The notes under the pieces: generated by a model | What the model was told of the DNA's origin: nothing | What the model saw: only the letters and a program-made list of their open reading frames with translations | The model's database searches: none | Origin: JAGNNV01 sp031412915 | GTDB taxonomy: Bacteria; Acidobacteriota; Vicinamibacteria; Fen-336; JAGNNV01 | DNA: 64,000 nucleotides | Assembly (NCBI GenBank): GCA_031412915.1 | Contig: JANODX010000096.1 | Location: 19,113-83,112 of the forward strand | Reading direction: 5' to 3' | Shown: in pieces, positions 9,456 to 17,667 of the stretch | Layout: the number at the start of each line of letters is the position of its first letter | Position numbering within the stretch: position 1 is the first letter of the stretch | Translations under genes and position numbers: made by a program

Positions 9456-10997
9456 TCAAGAGAGGCGCTTTAGTGCCTCGGCAAACTGTTGTCCGCTTTC
9501 ATCCGCCATGGCGGCATCGCGCAACTCTCTGACCACCGCAGAAGCCCCGTCTTTCTGGCGGAGGGTCGGGAGCACTCTCATGATCTCGTCGAAACTGCGG
9601 CGCCCGCGCTGGTGGGTGTCCCCATAGCCCTTCACGACTCGCGGAAGCTCCGCCAGTTCGAGCGCCAACCCATAGTCTTCCGAAGCGACACCGGGGAACA
9701 GGGCCAGCCACTCGCCGATCCGGCGATGCTCATCCTGAAAACGCAGCGATCGCCTCCGGAAGCGGCGCAAGCCCGCCAGCGCGTACAGCTGCAGAAAGCC
9801 CCGCAACGACGTGGTCTGCAAAATCATGCCCCGGCTCGCGAACTTCGTGATCCAGTTGTTCAGCCAGCCGCGGTTCATGAGCCAGCGGCCGAACCCGGCC
9901 GGAAGTATGTCGGAGATCTCCTCGAGACCGGGGTGCAGGAACTCACTGATGTTGACGAGTTGGGCGGCGGAAGCTCGCGATTCGCGCTGGACGCGTTCGA
10001 AGCGGGCGCTTCGGGTCTTGAGATCGGCCACGCGAATTGCGTCCTCGTAGCTCATCCATAGCGCCAGGTGGCGGCCCGCTTCGCGCAGCAGCCGGAATTC
10101 GCCGTCGCCGTGGGCGGCATCCAGGCTTCTCAGGACGTCCAAACGGTCGAGGTAGTCGGCCACATACGCCTCGTCCTGATAGTCGGCCAGGCGTTCCATC
10201 CCGGGAAACAGTATGTCGTGACACTGATGAGGGAAACTCCTGAGGATCCGGTCGGCGAGACTGCGCAACCGAGGGCCGGTCTCGCGATGGGGTGGCTGGG
10301 CCTTTGGCAATTTCGGCTCTGCGGGCGAGGTCGCGGACCGGAAGCCCGCGGCAAAGGCGGCCAGGCTCGAGTCGACGCCAACTTCGCCACGGCGGACGGC
10401 GTCCTCGAACTCCTCGCGGCGAAAAGGCAGGGCGGCGGAGCCTGCGAGAGCGCCAAACAAGACGGCGCTGATCACGCTGCGCTGGGCGTCTGCGATACTT
10501 TCGAAATCATCCTGAACCAGTGTCTTCGAAGCCGCACGGCACGCCTCGATCAGCTTTCCTGCATCGACTTTGCCATCACCGATGGCCGTCTTCTCGGTCA
10601 TCGAATAGACGCGATGGGTGGACGCAATCAGGGTCGTTCGATCCGGCGTCACCAGCCCGCGCGCTATGGCACGTCCCGCCTCCATCAATTCGGACGCCAG
10701 CACGACATCCACTTCTCCGGGAACCGGCATGAGGGCCAGGACCGGGCTCCTGCCCGCGGCGCGCGCCGGCTCCTCCGGGAAGATCTCGACGTAGTAGATG
10801 GTCGACCCCGTGCGCTGGGCGACGCCGGGAACGGAGGTGGTCTGGGCGCAGTAGCCTGCATGCTCGGCAAGATCGCCGATCCAATCCGCCAGGACGCCTC
10901 CCCCTTCTCCTCCCATGGCCAGGATCGCGATGGTGATCGCGCGGGGCCTGGGCGTCGTGGCGTTGGCAGCGGATGGGGCCAGGGGACTCGTGGTCAT
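9456..10997 (-). CDS. iorB: Indolepyruvate ferredoxin oxidoreductase, beta subunit (long form)
   Basis: A 513-residue partner of the alpha subunit encoded just upstream. Residues about 20-200 form the gamma-type 2-oxoacid oxidoreductase domain (AMGGEGGGVLADWI, then TTSVPGVAQRTGSTIYYVE). The C-terminal 300 residues are the extra helical domain found in long IorB proteins. The complex decarboxylates aryl pyruvates to aryl-acetyl-CoA and reduces ferredoxin in the cytoplasm. The ATG at 10997 has GGGAG just upstream. It starts 36 bp after the iorA stop, and the gap contains three 7-bp repeats. An in-frame TTG at 11024 inside those repeats is a less likely start. The gene converges with the metallo-hydrolase gene, ending 33 bp from it. 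Confidence 0.85.
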   Translation of the reverse strand: MTTSPLAPSAANATTPRPRAITIAILAMGGEGGGVLADWIGDLAEHAGYCAQTTSVPGVAQRTGSTIYYVEIFPEEPARAAGRSPVLALMPVPGEVDVVLASELMEAGRAIARGLVTPDRTTLIASTHRVYSMTEKTAIGDGKVDAGKLIEACRAASKTLVQDDFESIADAQRSVISAVLFGALAGSAALPFRREEFEDAVRRGEVGVDSSLAAFAAGFRSATSPAEPKLPKAQPPHRETGPRLRSLADRILRSFPHQCHDILFPGMERLADYQDEAYVADYLDRLDVLRSLDAAHGDGEFRLLREAGRHLALWMSYEDAIRVADLKTRSARFERVQRESRASAAQLVNISEFLHPGLEEISDILPAGFGRWLMNRGWLNNWITKFASRGMILQTTSLRGFLQLYALAGLRRFRRRSLRFQDEHRRIGEWLALFPGVASEDYGLALELAELPRVVKGYGDTHQRGRRSFDEIMRVLPTLRQKDGASAVVRELRDAAMADESGQQFAEALKRLS

Positions 10998-11005
10998 TCC
11001 AGACT

Positions 11006-11029
11006 CCCAATTCCCAATTCCCAATTCCC
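11006..11029 (-). repeat. Three tandem GGGAATT heptamers between iorA and iorB
   Basis: On the minus strand GGGAATT occurs three times in succession, followed by GGGAGTC. The array fills most of the 36-bp gap between the iorA stop and the iorB start and ends at the iorB ribosome site. Slipped-strand gain or loss of a unit would change intercistronic spacing by 7 nt. Confidence 0.8.
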
Positions 11030-11033
11030 GAGC

Positions 11034-13193
11034 TCAGGCGGCAAAGCCCGCGAGTCGTCGGTCGGTGCGACGCTGCAGGAAGCTGATGACGCCTCTGCGA
11101 ACCCGCGACTTGAGGCCTTCCCACCCGGTCGGATTGGAGACAATGTCCATGCGGAAAAACGATGGACACAGCTTCGCCGCATGCGCCACCTCGCCACACA
11201 GGCCGCAGCCGATGCAACTGTCGATCACCGTGGCTACCGGATCCTGTCGGAGTGGATCCGGATTGGGGCGCACGGTCAGGGAGGGACACCCGGAGAGCCG
11301 AATGCAGGAATGATCACCCGTGCACGTGTCCTCATCGACTCCAAACCTCTCGCGCACCACCCTCTTTCCCTCTTTCGCCAACTTGAGCATGAGGGGCTTC
11401 ACGCGACGTTCGCGGTTCAGCGCACACTCGCTCTGGGCGACGATGACTTTGGGGCCCTTCTCCCTGGTGATGAGCGCCTCCTTCAGCACGTCCCGCATTC
11501 GAGCGAGGTCGTAGGTACGAGTGACTTCCCGAACCCATTTCACACCAACGCCCCGAACCGCGTTGGCGATCGAGAGCCGGGTCGTGCGAATCGGATTGGC
11601 GGCCGCGGAGGAAAGGATGTCCTGCCCCCCCGTCGCCGCGGTGTAAGCGTTGTCCACCACGACCAGGACGCTGTCGCTCTTGTTGAACACCGCGTTTCCG
11701 ACCCCGCTGGTCAGGCCGTTGTGCCAGAAGCCTCCGTCGCCCATGATGCTGAGCGTCCGCTTGTCGGTCTGCGTGCTGTTGAAAGCGGCCGCACCCGCCC
11801 AACCCAGTCCGTAGCCCATCGTGGTCGCACCAAGATTGAATGGGGGAAGGATGGAAAAGAGGTGGCAACCGATGTCGCAACTCATGTGATGCGGGCCGAT
11901 TTCGCGCTCCACCAGTTTGATCGCGGTAAAGATGGGGCGTTCCGGGCAGCCCGTGCAGAATGAAGGCGGGCGGGGATGGACCAGACTCTCCGCGGCTTGG
12001 ATGGCCTGAGGCTTAGGCTCGGCCGGGCGGACCACCGTGGGCAGGTGTTCCCGGTCGATCAACCGGGGGGCATAGGTGTCGACAAACTTCAGGATGCCCC
12101 GGATGACCGCGGCCGGCGTGTATTCGCCGGCCATCGGCAGCATGTCCTTGCCGTGGATTCTTGCCGGCGCCCCTGCCTTGCGCAGGATCACGTTCAGATT
12201 CTGTTCGAGAAAGTCGGGCTGGCCTTCTTCGACCATGAGCACCGCGCGCTTTCCCGCGCAGAAGCGAACGATCTCCGCATCCACCAGGGGATAGGTCACG
12301 TTCAGGATGGAAAGCGGAATGGCGCTGTTTCCAAAGGCATCGGACAACCCCAGGAGTTCCAGCGATCGGATCGTGGTGTTGTACATGCCTCCCTGCAGAA
12401 TGATCCCGAAATCCTGGGCATCTTCGGCGACGAATTCGTTGAGGCGGTGTTCCTGAATGAACCTTTGGGCGGCCGGCCAGCGAGTGTGGATCTTCTCTTC
12501 CTCATGCAGGAAGCTCCCCGGAGGCAAGACGATCCGGTTGACGTCCCGAACCGGCTTTTCGATCGCGTCCTTCAAGGTGAACGCGGGCCGGACGTTGTCT
12601 TTCGCGATGAAGCTCCCGTGAACGTGGCACGCTCGAATTCGCAATTCGAGCATCACGGGAGTATTGGTCGCCTCCGACAACGCGAAACCCTGTTCGACCG
12701 CGTTCACAATGGAGGGAAGATTCGGGCGGGGATCCAGCAGCCACATCTGCGACTTCATGGCGAACGCGTGCGAACGCTCCTGCATGATGCTGGACCCTTC
12801 GCCGTAGTCCTCCCCGACGATGATGAGCGCTCCGCCGATCACCCCGCCCGAAGCGAGGTTCGCCAGGGCGTCGGAGGCGACGTTGGTGCCGACCGTCGAT
12901 TTGAAGGTCACGGCCCCGCGGAGGGGATAGTTGACGGAGGCGGCGAGGGTGGCGGCGGCGGTCGCTTCCGAGGCGCTGTGCTCGAAGTGGACGCCCAGCT
13001 CATTCAGGATGTCGTTCGCATCCGTCAGCACGTCCATCAGGTGCGAGATCGGCGCACCCTGGTAGCCGGCCACGTACGACACCCCGGACTGCAGCAGAGC
13101 CTTGGTGACCGCGAGGATTCCCTCCCCCCGGAATTCTTCGCCGTGGCCCAGGTAGAGCTTCTGGACTTCCTTCTTAAAGAACCGTTCCGCCAT
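11034..13193 (-). CDS. iorA: Indolepyruvate ferredoxin oxidoreductase, alpha subunit
   Basis: A 719-residue thiamine-diphosphate enzyme subunit. An N-terminal pyrimidine-binding domain (SYVAGYQGAPISHL near residue 40, HFEHSASEATAAATLAASV) is followed by a TPP pyrophosphate-binding domain (SIMGDGGFWHNG, DNAYTAATGGQD). A C-terminal iron-sulfur region has CTGDHSC, a Cys-Pro pair and CIGCGLCGEV...LCP, enough for two clusters. With IorB it converts indole-, phenyl- or hydroxyphenyl-pyruvate plus CoA to the aryl-acetyl-CoA, CO2 and reduced ferredoxin. The ATG at 13193 follows GAAGAG. It lies 29 bp after the cyclase gene and is part of the five-gene operon starting at 17158. Confidence 0.9.
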   Translation of the reverse strand: MAERFFKKEVQKLYLGHGEEFRGEGILAVTKALLQSGVSYVAGYQGAPISHLMDVLTDANDILNELGVHFEHSASEATAAATLAASVNYPLRGAVTFKSTVGTNVASDALANLASGGVIGGALIIVGEDYGEGSSIMQERSHAFAMKSQMWLLDPRPNLPSIVNAVEQGFALSEATNTPVMLELRIRACHVHGSFIAKDNVRPAFTLKDAIEKPVRDVNRIVLPPGSFLHEEEKIHTRWPAAQRFIQEHRLNEFVAEDAQDFGIILQGGMYNTTIRSLELLGLSDAFGNSAIPLSILNVTYPLVDAEIVRFCAGKRAVLMVEEGQPDFLEQNLNVILRKAGAPARIHGKDMLPMAGEYTPAAVIRGILKFVDTYAPRLIDREHLPTVVRPAEPKPQAIQAAESLVHPRPPSFCTGCPERPIFTAIKLVEREIGPHHMSCDIGCHLFSILPPFNLGATTMGYGLGWAGAAAFNSTQTDKRTLSIMGDGGFWHNGLTSGVGNAVFNKSDSVLVVVDNAYTAATGGQDILSSAAANPIRTTRLSIANAVRGVGVKWVREVTRTYDLARMRDVLKEALITREKGPKVIVAQSECALNRERRVKPLMLKLAKEGKRVVRERFGVDEDTCTGDHSCIRLSGCPSLTVRPNPDPLRQDPVATVIDSCIGCGLCGEVAHAAKLCPSFFRMDIVSNPTGWEGLKSRVRRGVISFLQRRTDRRLAGFAA

Positions 13194-13222
13194 CTCTTCG
13201 ACACCTGAGGTCCAGGTCGGCG

Positions 13223-14008
13223 CTATCTCCCGGCCACCAGGGCAAGCACGCGGCACGGACTGCCGGACCCGTGGACGATTTTCAACGGGGGCGTGATCAG
13301 GATCGCCCCTTTGGGAGGCAGCAGATCCAGATTCGTCAAACTCGCGAGACCGAACCTGTTGCTGCCGTGCATGCCGCTGTGACACGGAAAGGGCGGTTCG
13401 AACCGGAACGCCTGTCCCGCGTCGGTCCCAACTCCTTCCGACCCCCAGCCGACGACATCCCGTTCCCGCGCCAGAAACGGCACCAGATCGGGATGCGGAC
13501 CGGGAACGTGCGCCCCATCTTCCTTGATATTCAGGAAAGCATCCGGATCCGTGCGCCTGGACCAATCGGTCCGCATCAGTACCCAGGAGCCGGACTCGAT
13601 GCGGCCATGCTCCTTCTCCCATGCTTCGACGTGCTGCGCAGTCAGCAGAAAATCGGGATCGGCCGCGACCTCGCGGGAGGCGTCGATGACGCAAGCAGGT
13701 GCAATGAATCGGGCCGCCTCGATGGTGTCGGTTGCGTTCTTCGGATAGTCCTTTCCCGATACCCAGTGAACGGGCGCGTCGAAATGCGTGCCCGTGTGCT
13801 CCCCGCAGGAGAAGTTGTTCCAGTACCAGGCCGGTCCTCTCTCGTCGTACCTGGAGATTTCCTCCAGACGGAAAGGCTTCGATTTTCCAAACTCCGGGGG
13901 GAGTTGAATCACCGCGGTTTCGGTTTCGAGGGGCTGGCTCAGATCGATCACCCGGATAGCACCCGTAACGAGGGCTCGGGCAAATCGGCCCAGAAGGTCT
14001 TCTTCCAT
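13223..14008 (-). CDS. Cyclase-family metal-dependent hydrolase (kynurenine-formamidase-like)
   Basis: A 261-residue protein of the KynB/cyclase superfamily. The metal and catalytic motif HTGTHFDAPVH is at residues 71-81, and a C-terminal conserved LTNLDLLPPKGA-type segment matches the family. Known members hydrolyse N-formylkynurenine, isatin or related amides. The ATG at 14008 is preceded by GGAGG at good spacing. It sits between the flavoprotein oxidase and iorAB, so a step on an aromatic amino-acid or amide intermediate is a reasonable inference, but sequence alone does not show that it is a formamidase. Confidence 0.82.
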   Translation of the reverse strand: MEEDLLGRFARALVTGAIRVIDLSQPLETETAVIQLPPEFGKSKPFRLEEISRYDERGPAWYWNNFSCGEHTGTHFDAPVHWVSGKDYPKNATDTIEAARFIAPACVIDASREVAADPDFLLTAQHVEAWEKEHGRIESGSWVLMRTDWSRRTDPDAFLNIKEDGAHVPGPHPDLVPFLARERDVVGWGSEGVGTDAGQAFRFEPPFPCHSGMHGSNRFGLASLTNLDLLPPKGAILITPPLKIVHGSGSPCRVLALVAGR

Positions 14009-14048
14009 CGGGCTATCCTCCAAATCGGACGAGCGCTTTCCCTCGTCC

Positions 14049-15365
14049 CTAGAACGTCTGGGCTTTGAGCCGGAAGACCGACTCCAGTTCAGGATTGCGG
14101 TCCTTGCCGAGGACGCGGTCCGCAACATATTCGCCCACCACCGGGGCGTGCTTGTAGCCGTGGCCGGAGCCGCCGCCCACGAGCCAGACGTTCTCGAGGC
14201 CCGGGTGCCGGTCGATGATGAAGTGTTCGTCGACACTCATCTCCAGCTGGCAGACCCGGCTTTCCACCAGGGGTTGATTCGCCAGGGCGGGAAAGCGCAT
14301 CGCGAGGTAGTCACGCGCCCGCTTCACCTGATAGGCCGAGACGATCCGCTCGTCGGTGTCGGGATCGAAGGCGGTCAATTCGCCCGCCGGGCAGACTTTG
14401 AAGCCGCGATGGTCGAAACTGGGGAAGCCGTAGTAGCCGGAGTTGCTCGAGTCTTCCTCCGCGAAATTCGGGAAGTTCGGGTAGCTGAAGCGATCGTCAC
14501 CGGAGGGGGTGCCGAAGAAGAAGACGTCGCGCCGGGGCGTGAAGAGCTTCTTCTGCATGAGATCGGGGAACACCTTGCGCAGCCAGGGGCCGCAGGCGAA
14601 GACATAGGTCGCCGCGGCGAGAGGGGCGCCGGAGGACAGGGACACGTCGAGCAGCCGCGAGCCGGACTGACGGCCGGGTTGGGCACGGGCGATGCGGAAC
14701 CGGCCGCCCTTCTTCTGAAACGCATCGGAGACGGCCATACAGCCTTCGCGCGCCTTGAGAACGCCGGTGGTCGGCTCGAAGAGCGCCACCCCGACCCCCT
14801 CGGCGGTCATCTGCGGGTAGCGCCGCCTCACCTCTTCCGGGGAAAGCCTCTCGTTCGGGACCTTGTACCTGTCCAGCACCGCCTGGGTCACCTTCAGGCT
14901 CTCGTTCCATTCCGGGGCGAGCAGAATGCGACCGGTCTCGAAGAGAAGCCGCTTGCCCCACTCCTGCTCCCGGGCCCGCCACAGGCCGAAGGCCTCCAAC
15001 ACCCAACGCGTGTAGAGCTCGCGGTCCGCGTAGCCGGCGCGGATCTGACGCGTCTCTCCTCCCGAACTGCTCCGCGAATTCCCGGGCCCGTAGGCGTCGA
15101 CCAGCGTCACCGAGGCGCCCCGCTCGCGCAGGGCGAGGGCCGTCCATCCCCCGAAAGCACCCGCTCCGATCACGACAACCTCGGGGCTGGTCTGCGCGCG
15201 TGCCCGCGAGGCCACGGCGAGGACACCCGCCTGCACGCCCGCCGCCTCGAGAAAGGTGCGCCGATCCAGTTGTCTCATGGGTCGGGCCCCCTCGGCCGCG
15301 CGCACACCCGACTCGAGGGCGCCATTCACCGAAGCATTCCCGTCCATGCTGTTCGTCTTCTTCAC
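14049..15365 (-). CDS. Tat-exported FAD-dependent amine/amino-acid oxidase (sarcosine-oxidase family)
   Basis: A 438-residue flavoprotein. The GTG start at 15365 has GGGAGG six bases upstream and overlaps the stop of the preceding gene (GTGA), implying coupled translation. Twin arginines at residues 35-36 (RRTFLEAAG) head a Tat signal ending near ARAQ. The dinucleotide-binding GAGAFG is at 67-72. The segment RVCQLEMSVDEHFIID resembles the monomeric sarcosine oxidase / N-methyltryptophan oxidase region whose Cys attaches FAD covalently. A C-terminal GGGSGHGYKHAP closes the FAD site. It should oxidise a secondary amine or N-methyl amino acid to an imine, releasing H2O2 or passing electrons on. 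The substrate is unknown. Confidence 0.85.
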   Translation of the reverse strand: MKKTNSMDGNASVNGALESGVRAAEGARPMRQLDRRTFLEAAGVQAGVLAVASRARAQTSPEVVVIGAGAFGGWTALALRERGASVTLVDAYGPGNSRSSSGGETRQIRAGYADRELYTRWVLEAFGLWRAREQEWGKRLLFETGRILLAPEWNESLKVTQAVLDRYKVPNERLSPEEVRRRYPQMTAEGVGVALFEPTTGVLKAREGCMAVSDAFQKKGGRFRIARAQPGRQSGSRLLDVSLSSGAPLAAATYVFACGPWLRKVFPDLMQKKLFTPRRDVFFFGTPSGDDRFSYPNFPNFAEEDSSNSGYYGFPSFDHRGFKVCPAGELTAFDPDTDERIVSAYQVKRARDYLAMRFPALANQPLVESRVCQLEMSVDEHFIIDRHPGLENVWLVGGGSGHGYKHAPVVGEYVADRVLGKDRNPELESVFRLKAQTF

Positions 15366-17158
15366 TGCTTGCCTCCCTGCTTCTCGCCCGCTTCCCCTGG
15401 CCGCGCTTCGTAGACCAGTTTGCCGCCCACGATGGTGGCAACGATGCGGCCCTGCAGCAGCTTCCCTGGGTCGGTCGCTCCGACCACGAGCGGGTCCGTG
15501 TCCATGACCGTGACGTCCGCCCAGCGGCCGCGAGCGAGGACGCCCGATTCCTTCTCCCAGGAAGCGGCGTAGGCGTTCCAGGTCGTGTACCCACGCACCG
15601 CTTCTTCCGGAGTGAGGCTCTGTTCCTTGTACCAGCCCGAGGCGGGCTCCTGCTTCTTGTCCCGGCGCGTCATCGCGGCGTGCAGTCCATAGAAGATGTT
15701 GTGATCGGAGCCGGTCAGGTCGGAGTTGAAGGCGAGGCGCGCCCCCGCCTTGCGCAGGGAGCGCCAGGCGTAGGCTCCCTTGATTCGCTGCGCACCCAGC
15801 CGATCCTCGGCCCAGGTCTTGTCCTCGACGGCGTGGGGAGGCTCCATCGAGGCGATGACGCCGAGGCGGGCGAAGCGGGGGATGTCGTCCGGATGCACGA
15901 CCTGGGCGTGCTCAATACGGTGGCGGAGCCCTCGCCCTTCCGGTTTCTGGGCCAGCACCGACTCTATGAAGTCCAGGGTCTCACGGTTGCCGGCATCGCC
16001 GATGGCGTGGATGCCCACCTGGAAGCCGGCCTTCATCATTTCGGCCACGAGTTTCTGGTCGAAGCCGTACTGACCGCCGCTCACCCCGCGGTGGCCCGGC
16101 CGGTCAGAATAGTCCTGGAGCAGCCGTGCGCCCCTCGAACCGAGGGCCCCGTCGTAGTAGGCCTTCACCGAACGGGTGACCAGCATGCGGTCGTTCGTCT
16201 TGTCGGGGCCGCGGGCCAGCCACTTCCGGCACAACTCCTCTTCGCGGGCCGAGAGCATCGCGTACACACGCACGGGAAGCTGCCCCTCCGCCTCAAGCGC
16301 TTCGAACGCCCGCATGTGCCGAGCACCGGCACCTGCTTCGTGAATCGCGACGTAGCCGTCCCTGGCCATGATCTTCAGCCCGGCCAGAACGTAGGACTTG
16401 AACTGCTCTTCGGTGGGCGCAGGAAGCGCCGAAGAGAGCAGGGGCACCGCGCGGTTGAGGAATAGACCCGTGGGGTTGCCGCTCGCATCTTTCCGGATCT
16501 CGCCTCCTTCGGGGGCCTTCGTCTGGGCAGTGATTGCGGCTCGCTCCAGAGCCAGGCGGTTACCCCAGCCCGCGAAGCCATGAAGGCTGGCCAGATAGAC
16601 GGGGTGATCGGGGACCTTCTCGCTCAGCAGGCGCAGGTCGGGATAGTGATTGGCCCAGGCACCTTCGTCCCAGCCGCCTCCTATGATCCACTGTCCTTTG
16701 GGCACGCTGCGCGCACGCGCCACGACCCGCGCCACCGCTTCCTCTTCGGTCTGGACGTCCACCAGGTCCACCCGGCTCGCCGCTTCTCCGAGCTCAGCGA
16801 CGTGGACGTGGGAGTCGACGAGACCCGGAAGCACCGTGCCGCCATGCAGGTCGAGCACCCGGGTAGCCGCGCCGCGATGAGCCTCGGCATCGCGCGTCGT
16901 GCCCACGAAGACGATCCTGCCGCCGCGGATTGCGACCGCTTCGGCGTCGGGCCGGAACCCGTCCTTCGTGCGCGGCGCGTTCTTCGCGGGCGTCCCGTCG
17001 TTCCCGGGCTCGTCCCACGCGAAGGTATAGACACGCCCGTTCAACAGAAGCAGGTCGGCCGCAGGGGTAGCCGGGGCCACGCCCCCGCGCGCAGTCATCG
17101 CAATCGCGGAAAGGCCCCAGGCCAGCATCAGTCTTCGCCCTTGGAAGGGAGTTTTCAC
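15362..17158 (-). CDS. Exported amidohydrolase (YtcJ/amidohydrolase-3 type)
   Basis: A 598-residue metal-dependent hydrolase and the first gene of the operon. The GTG at 17158 follows AAGGAGG at ideal spacing. A signal peptide covers residues 1-30. The metal-ligand motif DSHVHV, then HAIGDAGN and HRIEHAQVVHPDD, are typical of the amidohydrolase-3 group that includes N-substituted formamide deformylase. These enzymes hydrolyse N-acyl, N-formyl or cyclic amides. The coupled downstream flavin oxidase would act on the freed amine. The preceding 510 bp up to the transpeptidase gene at 17668 carry BIME-like repeats and must include the promoter. Confidence 0.88.
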   Translation of the reverse strand: MKTPFQGRRLMLAWGLSAIAMTARGGVAPATPAADLLLLNGRVYTFAWDEPGNDGTPAKNAPRTKDGFRPDAEAVAIRGGRIVFVGTTRDAEAHRGAATRVLDLHGGTVLPGLVDSHVHVAELGEAASRVDLVDVQTEEEAVARVVARARSVPKGQWIIGGGWDEGAWANHYPDLRLLSEKVPDHPVYLASLHGFAGWGNRLALERAAITAQTKAPEGGEIRKDASGNPTGLFLNRAVPLLSSALPAPTEEQFKSYVLAGLKIMARDGYVAIHEAGAGARHMRAFEALEAEGQLPVRVYAMLSAREEELCRKWLARGPDKTNDRMLVTRSVKAYYDGALGSRGARLLQDYSDRPGHRGVSGGQYGFDQKLVAEMMKAGFQVGIHAIGDAGNRETLDFIESVLAQKPEGRGLRHRIEHAQVVHPDDIPRFARLGVIASMEPPHAVEDKTWAEDRLGAQRIKGAYAWRSLRKAGARLAFNSDLTGSDHNIFYGLHAAMTRRDKKQEPASGWYKEQSLTPEEAVRGYTTWNAYAASWEKESGVLARGRWADVTVMDTDPLVVGATDPGKLLQGRIVATIVGGKLVYEARPGEAGEKQGGKQ

Positions 17159-17222
17159 GGCGCCTCCTTATTCACTATCAAGTATTGATGCGAGATTCTA
17201 GGCCCGGTCCGTCCGCGGCGGC

Positions 17223-17345
17223 AGGCGGATGACTAGGCACGGCCCATTTCGGCACTCCTGGTGAAACGGTGGCTGAGCTTGCCCGCGCTGAGCCTGGTCG
17301 AAGCGTCGAAGCCACCGGCGGTCCCTTCGACCGGCTCAGGGACCG
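17223..17345. repeat. BIME-like paired-palindrome repeat, copy 1
   Basis: The core holds two hairpins in tandem: CGGTGGCT (17267-17274) pairs with AGCCACCG (17310-17317), and CGGTCCCT (17319-17326) pairs with AGGGACCG (17338-17345). About 44 bp of conserved flank precede it. Copy 2 follows at 17392 and copy 3 is at 26213; shorter relatives are at 29.0-29.2 kb. It lies between divergent genes. Confidence 0.85.
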
Positions 17346-17391
17346 TTGGATTGCCAGTCCGCCCCTGCCCCGCTTCGGTGAACAATTCGGC

Positions 17392-17538
17392 AGGCGGATA
17401 GATAGGAACGGCCCCATTCCAGGCACTTCTGCTGAAACGGTGGCTGAGCTTGCCCACCGTAAGCATGCCTGCCGTGAGCCTGTCGAACGGTCGAAGCGTC
17501 GAAGCCGCAGGCGGTCCCTTCGACCGGCTCAGGGACCG
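17392..17538. repeat. BIME-like paired-palindrome repeat, copy 2
   Basis: It has the same flank and hairpin order as copy 1: CGGTGGCT at 17438-17445, its partner degraded to AGCCGCAG at 17503-17510, then an intact CGGTCCCT (17512-17519) / AGGGACCG (17531-17538) stem. It carries about 24 extra bases in the first loop, around 17455-17480, related to extra bases in copy 3. Copies 1 and 2 fill most of the gene-free stretch 17159-17667. Confidence 0.85.
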
Positions 17539-17667
17539 TTGGAGTGCGGGTCCGCACCCGGCTCGTAAGGAGATTCTCGAAAACGTGAAAGCGTGACGCC
17601 TCAGGCGTCGCCTCTTGGCACTTCTGGCGCGGTTGGCCACTATGATCCGGGTCGGAGGCCTGTCACC

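Noticed and set aside
13223..14008. Firm assignment as kynurenine formamidase (kynB)
   Set aside because: The motif is shared by the whole cyclase family, and no kynureninase or tryptophan dioxygenase gene is near.
17223..17538. Possible CRISPR array
   Set aside because: The repeats are long, palindromic, few and diverged, with no regular spacers and no cas genes nearby.
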